DNA of 7,731 bases. Source: Nitrososphaerales archaeon TH5893 (GTDB lineage: Archaea; Thermoproteota; Nitrososphaeria; Nitrososphaerales; Nitrososphaeraceae). Shown in pieces: positions 1 through 5,587 of this stretch. The notes under the pieces were generated by a model. That model did not search any database, was not told the origin of the DNA, and saw only the letters and a list, made by a program, of their open reading frames with translations. The stretch lies in contig JAATVT010000018.1 of the NCBI GenBank assembly GCA_014523685.1, forward strand, positions 1 to 7,731. The letters are read 5' to 3'. Each line of letters starts with the position of its first letter. The stretch's first letter is position 1. The translations under genes were made by a program, and so were the position numbers.

Positions 1-13
1 TCAATAGTAGTCT

Positions 14-18
14 GGTGA
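14..18 (+). promoter_or_regulatory. Shine-Dalgarno site of the PqqD-like gene
   Basis: GGTGA lies 4 nt before the ATG at 23. It is complementary to the archaeal 16S rRNA 3' end (…AUCACCUCC) and fixes the start codon. It also suggests that this gene is translated from a leadered or internal operon message rather than a leaderless one, so a co-transcribed gene may lie to the left of the window. Confidence 0.6.
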
Positions 19-22
19 GAAC

Positions 23-337
23 ATGTTTCCTAACACAAGACAGATAGAAAAAGACACAATAATTCTACGCCAAGGTGAGGTAGATAATGATATAGATGGA
101 ACACCATTGCTTATAAATTTCAAAGGTGAGGCGTACAGAGTTAATGATACAGCAGTCTCATTATGGAACATGTGTAATGGTATCAGCTTCCATGATCTTT
201 TGCATGAGGTTCTACGTATATCAAATGATAATGAAATTAATGTAAAAAGATCCTTATTTGAGATGATACTTCAGCTTAATGAGGTATCAGTAATCAAACT
301 TAAGAGGGTTAAGGTCAACACAGCTATTTCCCGATAG
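23..337 (+). CDS. PqqD-like small protein (RiPP-recognition-element fold)
   Basis: A 104-residue protein resembling the PqqD family, a winged-helix peptide-binding domain that presents RiPP precursor peptides to radical-SAM or other modifying enzymes. The visible signature is the strand-turn GEAYRVNDTAVSLW at residues 35-48, matching the family pattern 'G-x-Y-x-hydrophobic-N-x-x-A-x-x-hydrophobic-W', followed by helices around residues 54-66 and 73-86 as in the 'hydrophobic-L-L-x-E-V' part of PqqD. The length is typical of a single stand-alone domain. The ATG is supported by a GGTGA Shine-Dalgarno-like sequence at 14-18, four bases before it. There is no signal peptide or membrane segment. 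No modifying enzyme or established precursor gene is visible in the window; a partner could lie to the left. The family call is from motif recognition; a role in peptide modification here is inference, and stand-alone PqqD-like proteins may have other roles. Confidence 0.75.
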   Translation: MFPNTRQIEKDTIILRQGEVDNDIDGTPLLINFKGEAYRVNDTAVSLWNMCNGISFHDLLHEVLRISNDNEINVKRSLFEMILQLNEVSVIKLKRVKVNTAISR

Positions 338-428
338 ACATTATTATTGCCGTTGTTTGTGAAAGAGTACATGTTAATCCATGAATCAGCATACGCGTAT
401 CCACAATCAGTCATGATATAGCAACATG

Positions 429-454
429 TAGATTAATTAGAACTAAATAATCTA
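429..454. repeat. Imperfect 26-bp dyad (operator-like or hairpin)
   Basis: The left arm TAGATTAATTAG (429-440) and the right arm CTAAATAATCTA (443-454) are reverse complements at 11 of 12 positions, separated by AA. A second, shorter palindrome, ATCTA-TT-TAGAT, follows at 475-486 and reuses the TAGAT/ATCTA half-site. The two-base spacer suits a DNA operator better than an RNA hairpin. No poly-T tract follows, so it does not look like a terminator. AT-rich DNA produces such dyads by chance more often than balanced DNA. Confidence 0.4.
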
Positions 455-574
455 AATCTCCACCATGTTGGGAAATCTATTTAGATACTGATTCCATTCT
501 CTCCAACATAAAAATTTCAACGTTTTGAATGCTTGACAAGTGAAGTCCTATCTGAATTTATTCCACATTTTAGT

Positions 575-609
575 CTTGTTAACAACTACCTCGTTGGGTG
601 ATTAACAAG
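575..609 (+). promoter_or_regulatory. Bulged hairpin carrying a Shine-Dalgarno sequence upstream of nop5
   Basis: CTTGTTAA (575-582) pairs perfectly with TTAACAAG (602-609), and immediately inside it CAAC (583-586) pairs with GTTG (593-596) across a TACCTC loop. This gives a 12-bp bipartite stem with a five-base bulge GGTGA (597-601) on the 3' strand. GGTGAT is the archaeal Shine-Dalgarno core, and it sits 8 nt before the ATG of the 12-codon frame at 611. The stem could therefore gate translation of that frame, or serve as a protein-binding site in the nop5 leader. It lacks the tandem G·A pairs of a canonical kink-turn. Confidence 0.4.
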
Positions 610-610
610 T

Positions 611-649
611 ATGATGCTACGTTTTTTAGTGGCTCTATCTATTCAGTAG
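611..649 (+). CDS. Possible 12-residue leader peptide before nop5
   Basis: A mini-frame ATG-ATG…TAG encodes MMLRFLVALSIQ, which is mostly hydrophobic. It is preceded at ideal spacing by GGTGAT (597-602), the best ribosome-binding sequence in this gap, whereas the nop5 ATG at 663 has none. The frame ends 13 nt before nop5 and is not in the same frame as it. It may be a translational coupling or leader peptide, or simply chance. Evidence is limited to the ribosome-binding site and position. Confidence 0.25.
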   Translation: MMLRFLVALSIQ

Positions 650-662
650 ATGTAGTCCAATA

Positions 663-2102
663 ATGACTAGAGAAGGTTCAGTTATTTTACTTGAGCTAGG
701 AATTTGTGTTTTTGATCGTGAGGGAAATATTATCTTATCTAGAAAATTTAGTAATCCGATCGAAGCATACGGTCTCTTACAACAACAACAGATGCCTCAA
801 GAAATAAAGAATATCGTAAACGAACTCAAGCAATTTGAGAGGATCGCGGTTAATGAGAACAGCCTCTACTCGATACTTAAGAATGGTGGACTAAATGTTG
901 AAATGATGTCAGTGGGGGAGCAACAGGAAATTAGGAAGAATACTGCTTCATTTGCAGTAAAATATGGTTTCTCGTCTGATGAAGCTAATGCGGTCCAACA
1001 ACTCCGTGATTTTGCTATTAGCTTATCCTCTTCGCGTGTAAAGGAGGCATCTGGAAAACTTGACCTTCATGTAATTCAGGCCATTAATGCACTTGACGAA
1101 TTGGATAAGACAATAAACATTTTGGCAGCCAGAATGCGGGAGTGGTATGGACTTCATTTTCCTGAGCTTGACCATTTGGTACAGAGCCTGACAGCATATG
1201 CCAAGATTGTTAGTTCTGCCGGAACCAGGGATAAAATTACTAATCAGGTGTTACAATACGCTGGAATACAGGAAAAAAAGGGCGAAATCATTTTGAGTGG
1301 CGCCAGTAGAAGCAAAGGCGGCGACATAACCGACGAAAATTTTAAGATGGTAAGGCGATTAGCAGACCAAGTTATCGAGCAGTCTCAGCTACGGGATGAT
1401 TTGGCAAATATAGTAGATACATCAATGGAAATAGTGGCCCCAAACGTCAAGGAGTTGCTCACAGCTTCGGTAAGTGCAAGAATGATCGCTATGGCTGGTG
1501 GTTTGCAGAGACTCGCAACGCTTCCAGCAAGTACCATTCAGATCCTAGGTGCAGAAAAAGCACTCTTTCGTTCTTTAAAAACTGGTGCTGATCCTCCCAA
1601 GCATGGCTTGCTTTTCCAACATCCTACGGTCCATGCGGCACCGAAATGGCAGCGCGGAAAAATAGCCAGAGCAATAGCTGCGAAGGTTGCAATCGCCGCT
1701 AGAATAGATGCGTACAGACATGCTGGAAAGGATCCTCTTATTGCGGAGAAACTAAAGAAACGAATCACTGAAATTCAAGAGAGAAACAAATTACCTCCAG
1801 CCGAGGACAAGAGAGTTAGAAAATTCCAAGAACATAAGAGACGACAAGCAGCGTATCTTGATTCAAGAGGGGACAGTAGAAAAGAACGACCTTGGAGACC
1901 CGGTCGAATGAATTATCAACGGTATCAGCAACGGGACCAGCAATTCCGTGGAGAACGCAGGGAATTAGTACAGGGGCGCGAGCAAACCCAATTTCGAAGT
2001 GAGGGACAAAATCCTCAACACTTTAGAGATTGGAAGAGAGAAAGGCCTAGTAAAATGAATAAGAACAAGAAAAAAAAGTTTCGGAGAGAAAGTAAATCGT
2101 AG
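663..2102 (+). CDS. nop5: Nop5 (Nop56/58-family core protein of C/D-box sRNPs)
   Basis: Scaffold of the archaeal C/D-box sRNP that methylates rRNA and tRNA 2'-hydroxyls: its N-terminal domain holds fibrillarin and its C-terminal NOP domain contacts L7Ae and guide RNA. Visible in order: an N-terminal alpha/beta domain (about residues 1-125), a long helical coiled-coil region (about 135-255) that includes WYGLHFPEL at 161-169, and the NOP domain (about 258-350) with the hallmarks APNVKELL (259-266), GAEKALFRSLKTG (296-308), PPKHG (311-315) and RGKIARAIAAK (331-341). The ATG at 663 gives the expected start, with the 'FDREGNIILSRKF' strand at residues 17-29. Residues about 380-479 form a low-complexity, Arg/Lys/Gln-rich tail ending in a run of lysines; it is longer and more Arg/Gln-rich than the usual short lysine/glutamate-rich archaeal tail. 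Fibrillarin follows on the same strand, as in most archaea. The family call is firm. Confidence 0.97.
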   Translation: MTREGSVILLELGICVFDREGNIILSRKFSNPIEAYGLLQQQQMPQEIKNIVNELKQFERIAVNENSLYSILKNGGLNVEMMSVGEQQEIRKNTASFAVKYGFSSDEANAVQQLRDFAISLSSSRVKEASGKLDLHVIQAINALDELDKTINILAARMREWYGLHFPELDHLVQSLTAYAKIVSSAGTRDKITNQVLQYAGIQEKKGEIILSGASRSKGGDITDENFKMVRRLADQVIEQSQLRDDLANIVDTSMEIVAPNVKELLTASVSARMIAMAGGLQRLATLPASTIQILGAEKALFRSLKTGADPPKHGLLFQHPTVHAAPKWQRGKIARAIAAKVAIAARIDAYRHAGKDPLIAEKLKKRITEIQERNKLPPAEDKRVRKFQEHKRRQAAYLDSRGDSRKERPWRPGRMNYQRYQQRDQQFRGERRELVQGREQTQFRSEGQNPQHFRDWKRERPSKMNKNKKKKFRRESKS

Positions 2103-2140
2103 CTAATAAGAATTCGATGAAATATGAGCTCAAGATTTGA

Positions 2141-2166
2141 TTTAATAATAATATAAATCAATAAAT
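2141..2166 (+). promoter_or_regulatory. TATA-like promoter between nop5 and fibrillarin
   Basis: An A/T-only stretch containing ATATAAAT (2151-2158) resembles an archaeal TATA box. Transcription would begin about 25-30 bp downstream, near 2180-2185, which falls on the ATG of the mini-frame at 2184 and leaves a leader of roughly 95 nt for fibrillarin. Its presence suggests that fibrillarin can be transcribed independently of nop5. No clear BRE was identified. Confidence 0.4.
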
Positions 2167-2183
2167 ATCCGGCATAAGAAGAG

Positions 2184-2255
2184 ATGAACCACAATAGTAC
2201 GACTCCAATTTTTCAGTTAATGAATTTGCAAAAGATTCAAAACCAACACCAATAG
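2184..2255 (+). CDS. Possible 23-residue upstream ORF, in frame with fibrillarin
   Basis: The ATG at 2184 opens a 23-codon frame (starting MNHNSTTPIF, Gln/Asn-rich) that ends at TAG 2253-2255. It is in the same frame as the fibrillarin GTG at 2277, with seven sense codons between. The purine-rich AAGAAGAG precedes the ATG, and the upstream TATA-like element would start transcripts near it. It could be a leader peptide, an N-terminal extension broken by an amber codon, or chance; the sequence resembles nothing I recognise. Confidence 0.25.
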   Translation: MNHNSTTPIFQLMNLQKIQNQHQ

Positions 2256-2276
2256 TATCACTTAGTAGTTATTCAA

Positions 2277-2969
2277 GTGGTAGAAGGTTTTCATTCGCAA
2301 ATAAGACAGATTAAGGTTAATGGAATTAGAGAGTTTGCCACGCCCAACTTAGTGGAGGGTTCGAATGTGTATGGAGAAAAGTTGGTAAAATCGGGTGACG
2401 AAGAATTCAGAATTTGGGATCCCTTTAGAAGCAAGCTCGCAGCCGCCTTAAAGAAGGGGTTACGGGATTTCCCTGTAAATCCCAGCGATAAGATTCTATA
2501 TCTTGGTGCATCCACAGGTACTACGGTCAGTCATATCTCCGATTTAGTAGGCAACAAGGGTCTCGTCTTTGCGGTAGAACCAGCTGTAAGAGTGGCCAGA
2601 GAACTAATTGAGAATGTAGCGTCTAGGCGAAAAAATGTCATACCAATAATTGAGGATGCTCGAAGACCTGATTCTTACTTTTCTGTCTTTGGTGATGTTG
2701 ATTTGGTATATTGTGATATTGCACAGTCTGATCAGACCGATATTGCTATCAAGAATTGTAAAGCGTTCCTTAAAAACAAAGGCATTATGCTGATTATAAT
2801 AAAGACAAGAAGCATAGACGTAACAATGAGTCCATATTCAGTAGTTGCAATGGAATCAGAAAAATTGAAGAAATCCAATTTTCATATCAATCAGACAATC
2901 AATCTTGATCCATTCGATAAAGACCATGCCCTAATTCATGCTACCTACAGTCCTGGTAATGGTAAGTGA
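2277..2969 (+). CDS. flpA: Fibrillarin-like rRNA/tRNA 2'-O-methyltransferase
   Basis: The catalytic subunit of the C/D-box sRNP, transferring methyl from S-adenosylmethionine to ribose 2'-OH groups selected by guide RNAs. The 230 residues match a full-length archaeal fibrillarin: a small N-terminal beta domain with FATPNLVEGSNVYGEKL (residues 20-36) and WDPFRSKLAAAL (47-58), then a Rossmann methyltransferase domain with the SAM loop YLGASTGTTVSH (75-86), acidic AVE (99-101), EDAR (126-129), YCDIAQSDQ (145-153) and the late motif IKTRSIDVT (175-183). The GTG at 2277 is the only usable start between the in-frame TAG at 2253 and the conserved core; it has no clear ribosome-binding site. It lies 174 nt after nop5, and its last 39 nt overlap the convergent RNase HII gene. 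The assignment is firm; the exact N-terminus is less so. Confidence 0.97.
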   Translation: MVEGFHSQIRQIKVNGIREFATPNLVEGSNVYGEKLVKSGDEEFRIWDPFRSKLAAALKKGLRDFPVNPSDKILYLGASTGTTVSHISDLVGNKGLVFAVEPAVRVARELIENVASRRKNVIPIIEDARRPDSYFSVFGDVDLVYCDIAQSDQTDIAIKNCKAFLKNKGIMLIIIKTRSIDVTMSPYSVVAMESEKLKKSNFHINQTINLDPFDKDHALIHATYSPGNGK

Positions 2970-3680
2970 AACATTCTCTTTAATCACTTCCCTAAGGTGG
3001 ATGTTTTGTCTTTGTTTCTCTAGGATTGCCCTAATGGGCTTCCAGGACTTTCTTGCAAAGGGTGGCGCAGAATGATGGTTTGAAATCCATTCTGCTATGA
3101 ATCTCATGGTTCTTCTGTCACAAGGATACCCACTACCAATTTCTTTGTGCTGTAAACGGATCTTCTGGATTTCCAGGTCCCTAATTACTTTCGCAATTAT
3201 CGACGCTGCTGACACAACTGTATTGGTTCTGTCGCAATGGTGCGACGAAAAGATTTTGGGTTTTGGTCCAACAGCTAACTCGTATTCTATGCACTCTTTA
3301 TACCTCGTAGAGTTGACATCACACGCATCGACATATACCCTCATAGCATAAATATTATCGATGACTGCTGCCATAGCCTTGGCCTCTAATTTGTTCAGCA
3401 TTTTTGAGAATACGTAATGATCGACCTCATTGCAGTCACTTTTGAAAATACATATGTATTCTGCTAGGTCAATGATCTGGCTAAAGAGTTGACAGCGTGC
3501 TTTCGCTGACAATAGTTTAGAGTCCCGAACTCCTGCTCGACGCAACCTTGAAAGATTCTTTCTTTCGATGCTCACCCCGGCGATGACTAATGGACCTAAT
3601 ACAGAACCTCGACCAGCTTCGTCGACTCCCCCTACTATGGTATTATTGGAATGTAATGAATTAGGATACGAGGAGGACAA
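2931..3680 (-). CDS. rnhB: Ribonuclease HII
   Basis: Cleaves the RNA strand of RNA/DNA hybrids and removes misincorporated ribonucleotides; cytoplasmic and metal-dependent. At 249 residues it is slightly longer than typical archaeal RNase HII (about 210-230) because of short N- and C-terminal additions. Visible motifs: GVDEAGRG (18-25) with catalytic D20 and E21, DSK (53-55), VDACDVN (117-123) with catalytic D118, HHCD (147-150) with probable catalytic D150 (equivalent to the HKAD aspartate of Thermococcus), SAASIIAKVIRD (157-168) and GSGYP. By motif alignment all four acidic residues are present. The start is TTG at 3680: it is the only start codon between the upstream in-frame stop (3717-3719) and the essential DEAGRG motif. 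The gene is divergent from trm1 and overlaps fibrillarin tail-to-tail by 39 nt. Confidence 0.96.
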   Translation of the reverse strand: MSSSYPNSLHSNNTIVGGVDEAGRGSVLGPLVIAGVSIERKNLSRLRRAGVRDSKLLSAKARCQLFSQIIDLAEYICIFKSDCNEVDHYVFSKMLNKLEAKAMAAVIDNIYAMRVYVDACDVNSTRYKECIEYELAVGPKPKIFSSHHCDRTNTVVSAASIIAKVIRDLEIQKIRLQHKEIGSGYPCDRRTMRFIAEWISNHHSAPPFARKSWKPIRAILEKQRQNIHLREVIKENVSLTITRTVGSMN

Positions 3681-3703
3681 AGTTCTGTGTGATAAAGAAA
3701 AAG

Positions 3704-3714
3704 TAACTAATATC
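3704..3714 (-). promoter_or_regulatory. Probable TATA-like element of rnhB
   Basis: Read on the minus strand this is GATATTAGTTA, centred about 29 bp before the TTG start at 3680. That position would give a leaderless or nearly leaderless transcript, consistent with the absence of a Shine-Dalgarno sequence before the gene. The match to a TATA box is only moderate. Confidence 0.3.
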
Positions 3715-3773
3715 GTTTACGCTTCTCTGTTGTTACCTTTTTCTTTCCTTTTTTGATTGTATTTTCCGACTTG

Positions 3774-3786
3774 TATAATAAATATA
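3774..3786 (+). promoter_or_regulatory. TATA box of trm1
   Basis: TATAATAAATATA lies with its centre about 32 bp before the GTG at 3812, so transcription should begin only a few bases before the start codon (short leader or leaderless). It is the clearest TATA box in the window. It shares the 131-nt divergent region with rnhB, which also holds a T-rich tract at about 3738-3755. Confidence 0.55.
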
Positions 3787-3811
3787 TTCTTAGAGATATA
3801 ATAGGAACCAG

Positions 3812-5197
3812 GTGACGGCATCGATAACCTACCCGGAGTTGACTACAATTGTAGAAGGCGGAACAAAAATATTTGTCCCCTCAATGTCACTTCATAGCAA
3901 CATCGCGACAAAACGAGAGCCAGTATTCTTTAATTCTGCTGCCGAGCTTAACCGAGATATTTCAATAATTGCCTATAGGTCTTTTATATCTAATTCAATT
4001 TCTGGGCATAATCGCAATCCTAAAAATAAAATGAACGATATTGCGATGGCTGACTCGCTATGTGGAACAGGTGTCAGAGGACTCAGGGTTGCAGTTGAAG
4101 TGCCCGAGGTCAACCAGGTTTATTTAAATGACATCAATCCCCTTGCAATTGATGTTGCTAGAAAATCATCGGTTATTAATCGTGTTGAAGATAAATGCTA
4201 TTTCTCTGTCAATGAGGTCTGCAAGTTCTTACTTGATTTGGCTAATAAAAGCAAAACTTCATCCGGTACTGATCAAGAAGGTAAAATAGACAAGATACGG
4301 AGGAGGTTTACAATTGTTGATTTGGATCCATTTGGAAGCCCTGCGAATTATGTAGACTGTATGATGAGATCAGTGGAGGATGGAGGACTTGTTTCGATAA
4401 CTGCTACTGACACAGCAGTTTTGTGCGGCAAACATCCTGAAGTTTGTTTAAGAAAATATTACGGCTTACCACTAAACAATTCTTACTCAAATGAAATAGC
4501 ATTAAGACTCTTGATTTCATTAATTGCACTTACATCTTCCAGATTAGGGATTAGTATCTATCCACTATTTGCTCATACAAACATGCATTATATTCGATTT
4601 TATGCTAAGGTAGTCCTAAGCAAGAAACAGGCTAACAAGGTTTTTACAAACATAGGATATTTACAACATTGCTTTCATTGTGGGAACAGGGCTGTCTCGG
4701 TAGTTCAGCCGGGGGGAGGGACATGTGAGTTGTGCTATGCAAAATTTAGCACGGCGGGATGGCTATGGATAGGCAGAATATACGATAAAGATTTTGTTAG
4801 AGAGATGGTGACCAAGACCCTTCCATTACAATGTGATGGAAGCATCCAAGCATACGAAACGTCCGGTAAAGCTACCATGGATATGGATAACAAGTCAGAG
4901 GATAATCAGAATAGTTGCAAAAAAAAGGAAGGGAACAATTTAGAAAAGATCCAAAAAAGAAAAGAGAAGCACCTTCAGAAATTATTTGCAAGTTGCATTA
5001 GCGAGCATGATGATATCCCGTATTATTTCACTTCAGATGAGATTGCTTCTAAATTAAAAATTGGACCCCCTGCTTTGACCTCAATAATTGAAAGCCTATC
5101 CAAGGCGGGATTTAGGACGTCCCGGTCAGGGCTCAATCAAACGGCATTCAAGACAGAAGCCAAAATCAATGAGATAGTAGCCTATTTTAGATCATGA
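3812..5197 (+). CDS. trm1: tRNA (guanine(26)-N2)-dimethyltransferase Trm1
   Basis: Dimethylates G26 of tRNA (m2,2G26) using S-adenosylmethionine, aiding correct tRNA folding. Visible in order: VEGGTKIFVP (14-23), the family block AAELNRDIS (43-51), SAM-binding ADSLCGTGVRGLR (80-92), NDINP (106-110, acidic D107), the catalytic-type motif DLDPFGSP (170-177), a CxxC…CxxC zinc knuckle (C287, C290, C305, C308), and a C-terminal winged-helix-like domain (about 408-458) with the 'KAGFRTSRS…FKTEA' block. At 461 residues it exceeds usual archaeal Trm1 (about 370-390): residues 145-162 and 342-391 are hydrophilic insertions, the second rich in Lys/Asp/Asn and probably linking the zinc and C-terminal domains. 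GTG at 3812 is the chosen start, just below a good TATA box; the GGTGA there includes the start codon itself. The family call is firm. Confidence 0.96.
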   Translation: MTASITYPELTTIVEGGTKIFVPSMSLHSNIATKREPVFFNSAAELNRDISIIAYRSFISNSISGHNRNPKNKMNDIAMADSLCGTGVRGLRVAVEVPEVNQVYLNDINPLAIDVARKSSVINRVEDKCYFSVNEVCKFLLDLANKSKTSSGTDQEGKIDKIRRRFTIVDLDPFGSPANYVDCMMRSVEDGGLVSITATDTAVLCGKHPEVCLRKYYGLPLNNSYSNEIALRLLISLIALTSSRLGISIYPLFAHTNMHYIRFYAKVVLSKKQANKVFTNIGYLQHCFHCGNRAVSVVQPGGGTCELCYAKFSTAGWLWIGRIYDKDFVREMVTKTLPLQCDGSIQAYETSGKATMDMDNKSEDNQNSCKKKEGNNLEKIQKRKEKHLQKLFASCISEHDDIPYYFTSDEIASKLKIGPPALTSIIESLSKAGFRTSRSGLNQTAFKTEAKINEIVAYFRS

Positions 5198-5230
5198 AGA
5201 TGATTATGTCTAACAACACAATAATGAAAA

Positions 5231-5348
5231 TTGTGAATTTTGCTTAAGTGTAGACACAAGAGCTGTTGCCGCAAATCGACAGCATTTTGTGAGTCAATAT
5301 CTTTAGTTTGTGAATTATATCGATAAGAGATTGCTAAAATTGCTTAAG
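5231..5348. repeat. Duplicated TTGTGAATT / TTGCTTAAG motifs
   Basis: TTGTGAATT and TTGCTTAAG are adjacent at 5231-5248, and each recurs once (5308-5316 and 5340-5348) in the same orientation and order. CTTAAG is itself palindromic. This could be a degenerate tandem duplication of about 77-100 bp or a pair of regulator-binding sites; two nine-base matches in AT-rich DNA could also be chance. Confidence 0.3.
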
Positions 5349-5546
5349 ATATCCGTGTTAGCCTTCACCTATCATCTGATCTTGCCCATCAAATTTGAGC
5401 TCACCTTTGATTGGGATAAACACGAAATTCACACTAGTGTTCCAGAACCAGATTTCACCATCTCATTTCATTAATTATGGTTTGCTAACATTCTCAAGTT
5501 ATAGAAATCGATCAAACAATGGTGAAAGTCTCCGATATAACTATAG

Positions 5547-5556
5547 AATTTATATT
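5547..5556 (+). promoter_or_regulatory. TATA box of the ABC ATPase gene
   Basis: AATTTATATT is centred about 36 bp before the TTG start at 5588, predicting transcription from about 5578-5582 and a leader of fewer than ten bases. This supports the TTG as the true start despite the absence of a Shine-Dalgarno sequence, and places the nearby ATG at 5572 outside the message. Confidence 0.45.
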
Positions 5557-5587
5557 CGAAGGACCTTTCAGATGACAAGAACTAAAT

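Larger units (their letters stand above)
338..662. other. 325-nt AT-rich intergenic region with dyads
   Basis: No full-length gene is visible on either strand between the PqqD-like gene and nop5. The region holds a 16-codon ATG frame (371-421), an imperfect 26-bp dyad (429-454), a perfect small palindrome ATCTA-TT-TAGAT (475-486), a hairpin with an embedded GGTGAT (575-609) and a 12-codon ATG frame (611-649). No convincing TATA box placed 25-35 bp before the nop5 ATG was seen. I checked both strands for C/D-box sRNA boxes (RUGAUGA, CUGA) and found no adequate pair. Confidence 0.6.
5198..5587. other. 390-nt intergenic region between trm1 and the ABC ATPase gene
   Basis: No convincing gene was found. 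Reading frames on the plus strand have unconvincing composition, including a TTG-started one (5395-5595) that runs 8 nt into the ABC gene. A minus-strand stretch 5358-5462 looks more protein-like but is closed by a TGA and lacks an ATG at its beginning. Short direct repeats are present: TTGTGAATT at 5231-5239 and 5308-5316, and TTGCTTAAG at 5240-5248 and 5340-5348. The ABC promoter sits at the right end. No tRNA or C/D sRNA was recognised. Confidence 0.55.

Noticed and set aside
413..490. Possible C/D-box sRNA in the gap before nop5
   Set aside because: ATGATAT matches the C box RUGAUGA at only five of seven positions, and the CTGA is over 70 nt away with no internal boxes; not adequate.
575..609. 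Canonical kink-turn for L7Ae in the nop5 leader
   Set aside because: The hairpin has a purine-rich bulge, but the strand opposite does not supply the GA needed for tandem sheared G·A pairs. It is kept only as a general regulatory hairpin.
1538..1768. 76-codon minus-strand frame inside nop5
   Set aside because: It lies wholly within the highly conserved NOP domain of nop5 on the opposite strand and has no recognisable family; it is a shadow of nop5.
3097..3351. 84-codon plus-strand frame opposite rnhB
   Set aside because: It is antisense to RNase HII, covering its conserved VDACD and SAASIIAKV motifs; composition is that of a reverse-strand shadow.
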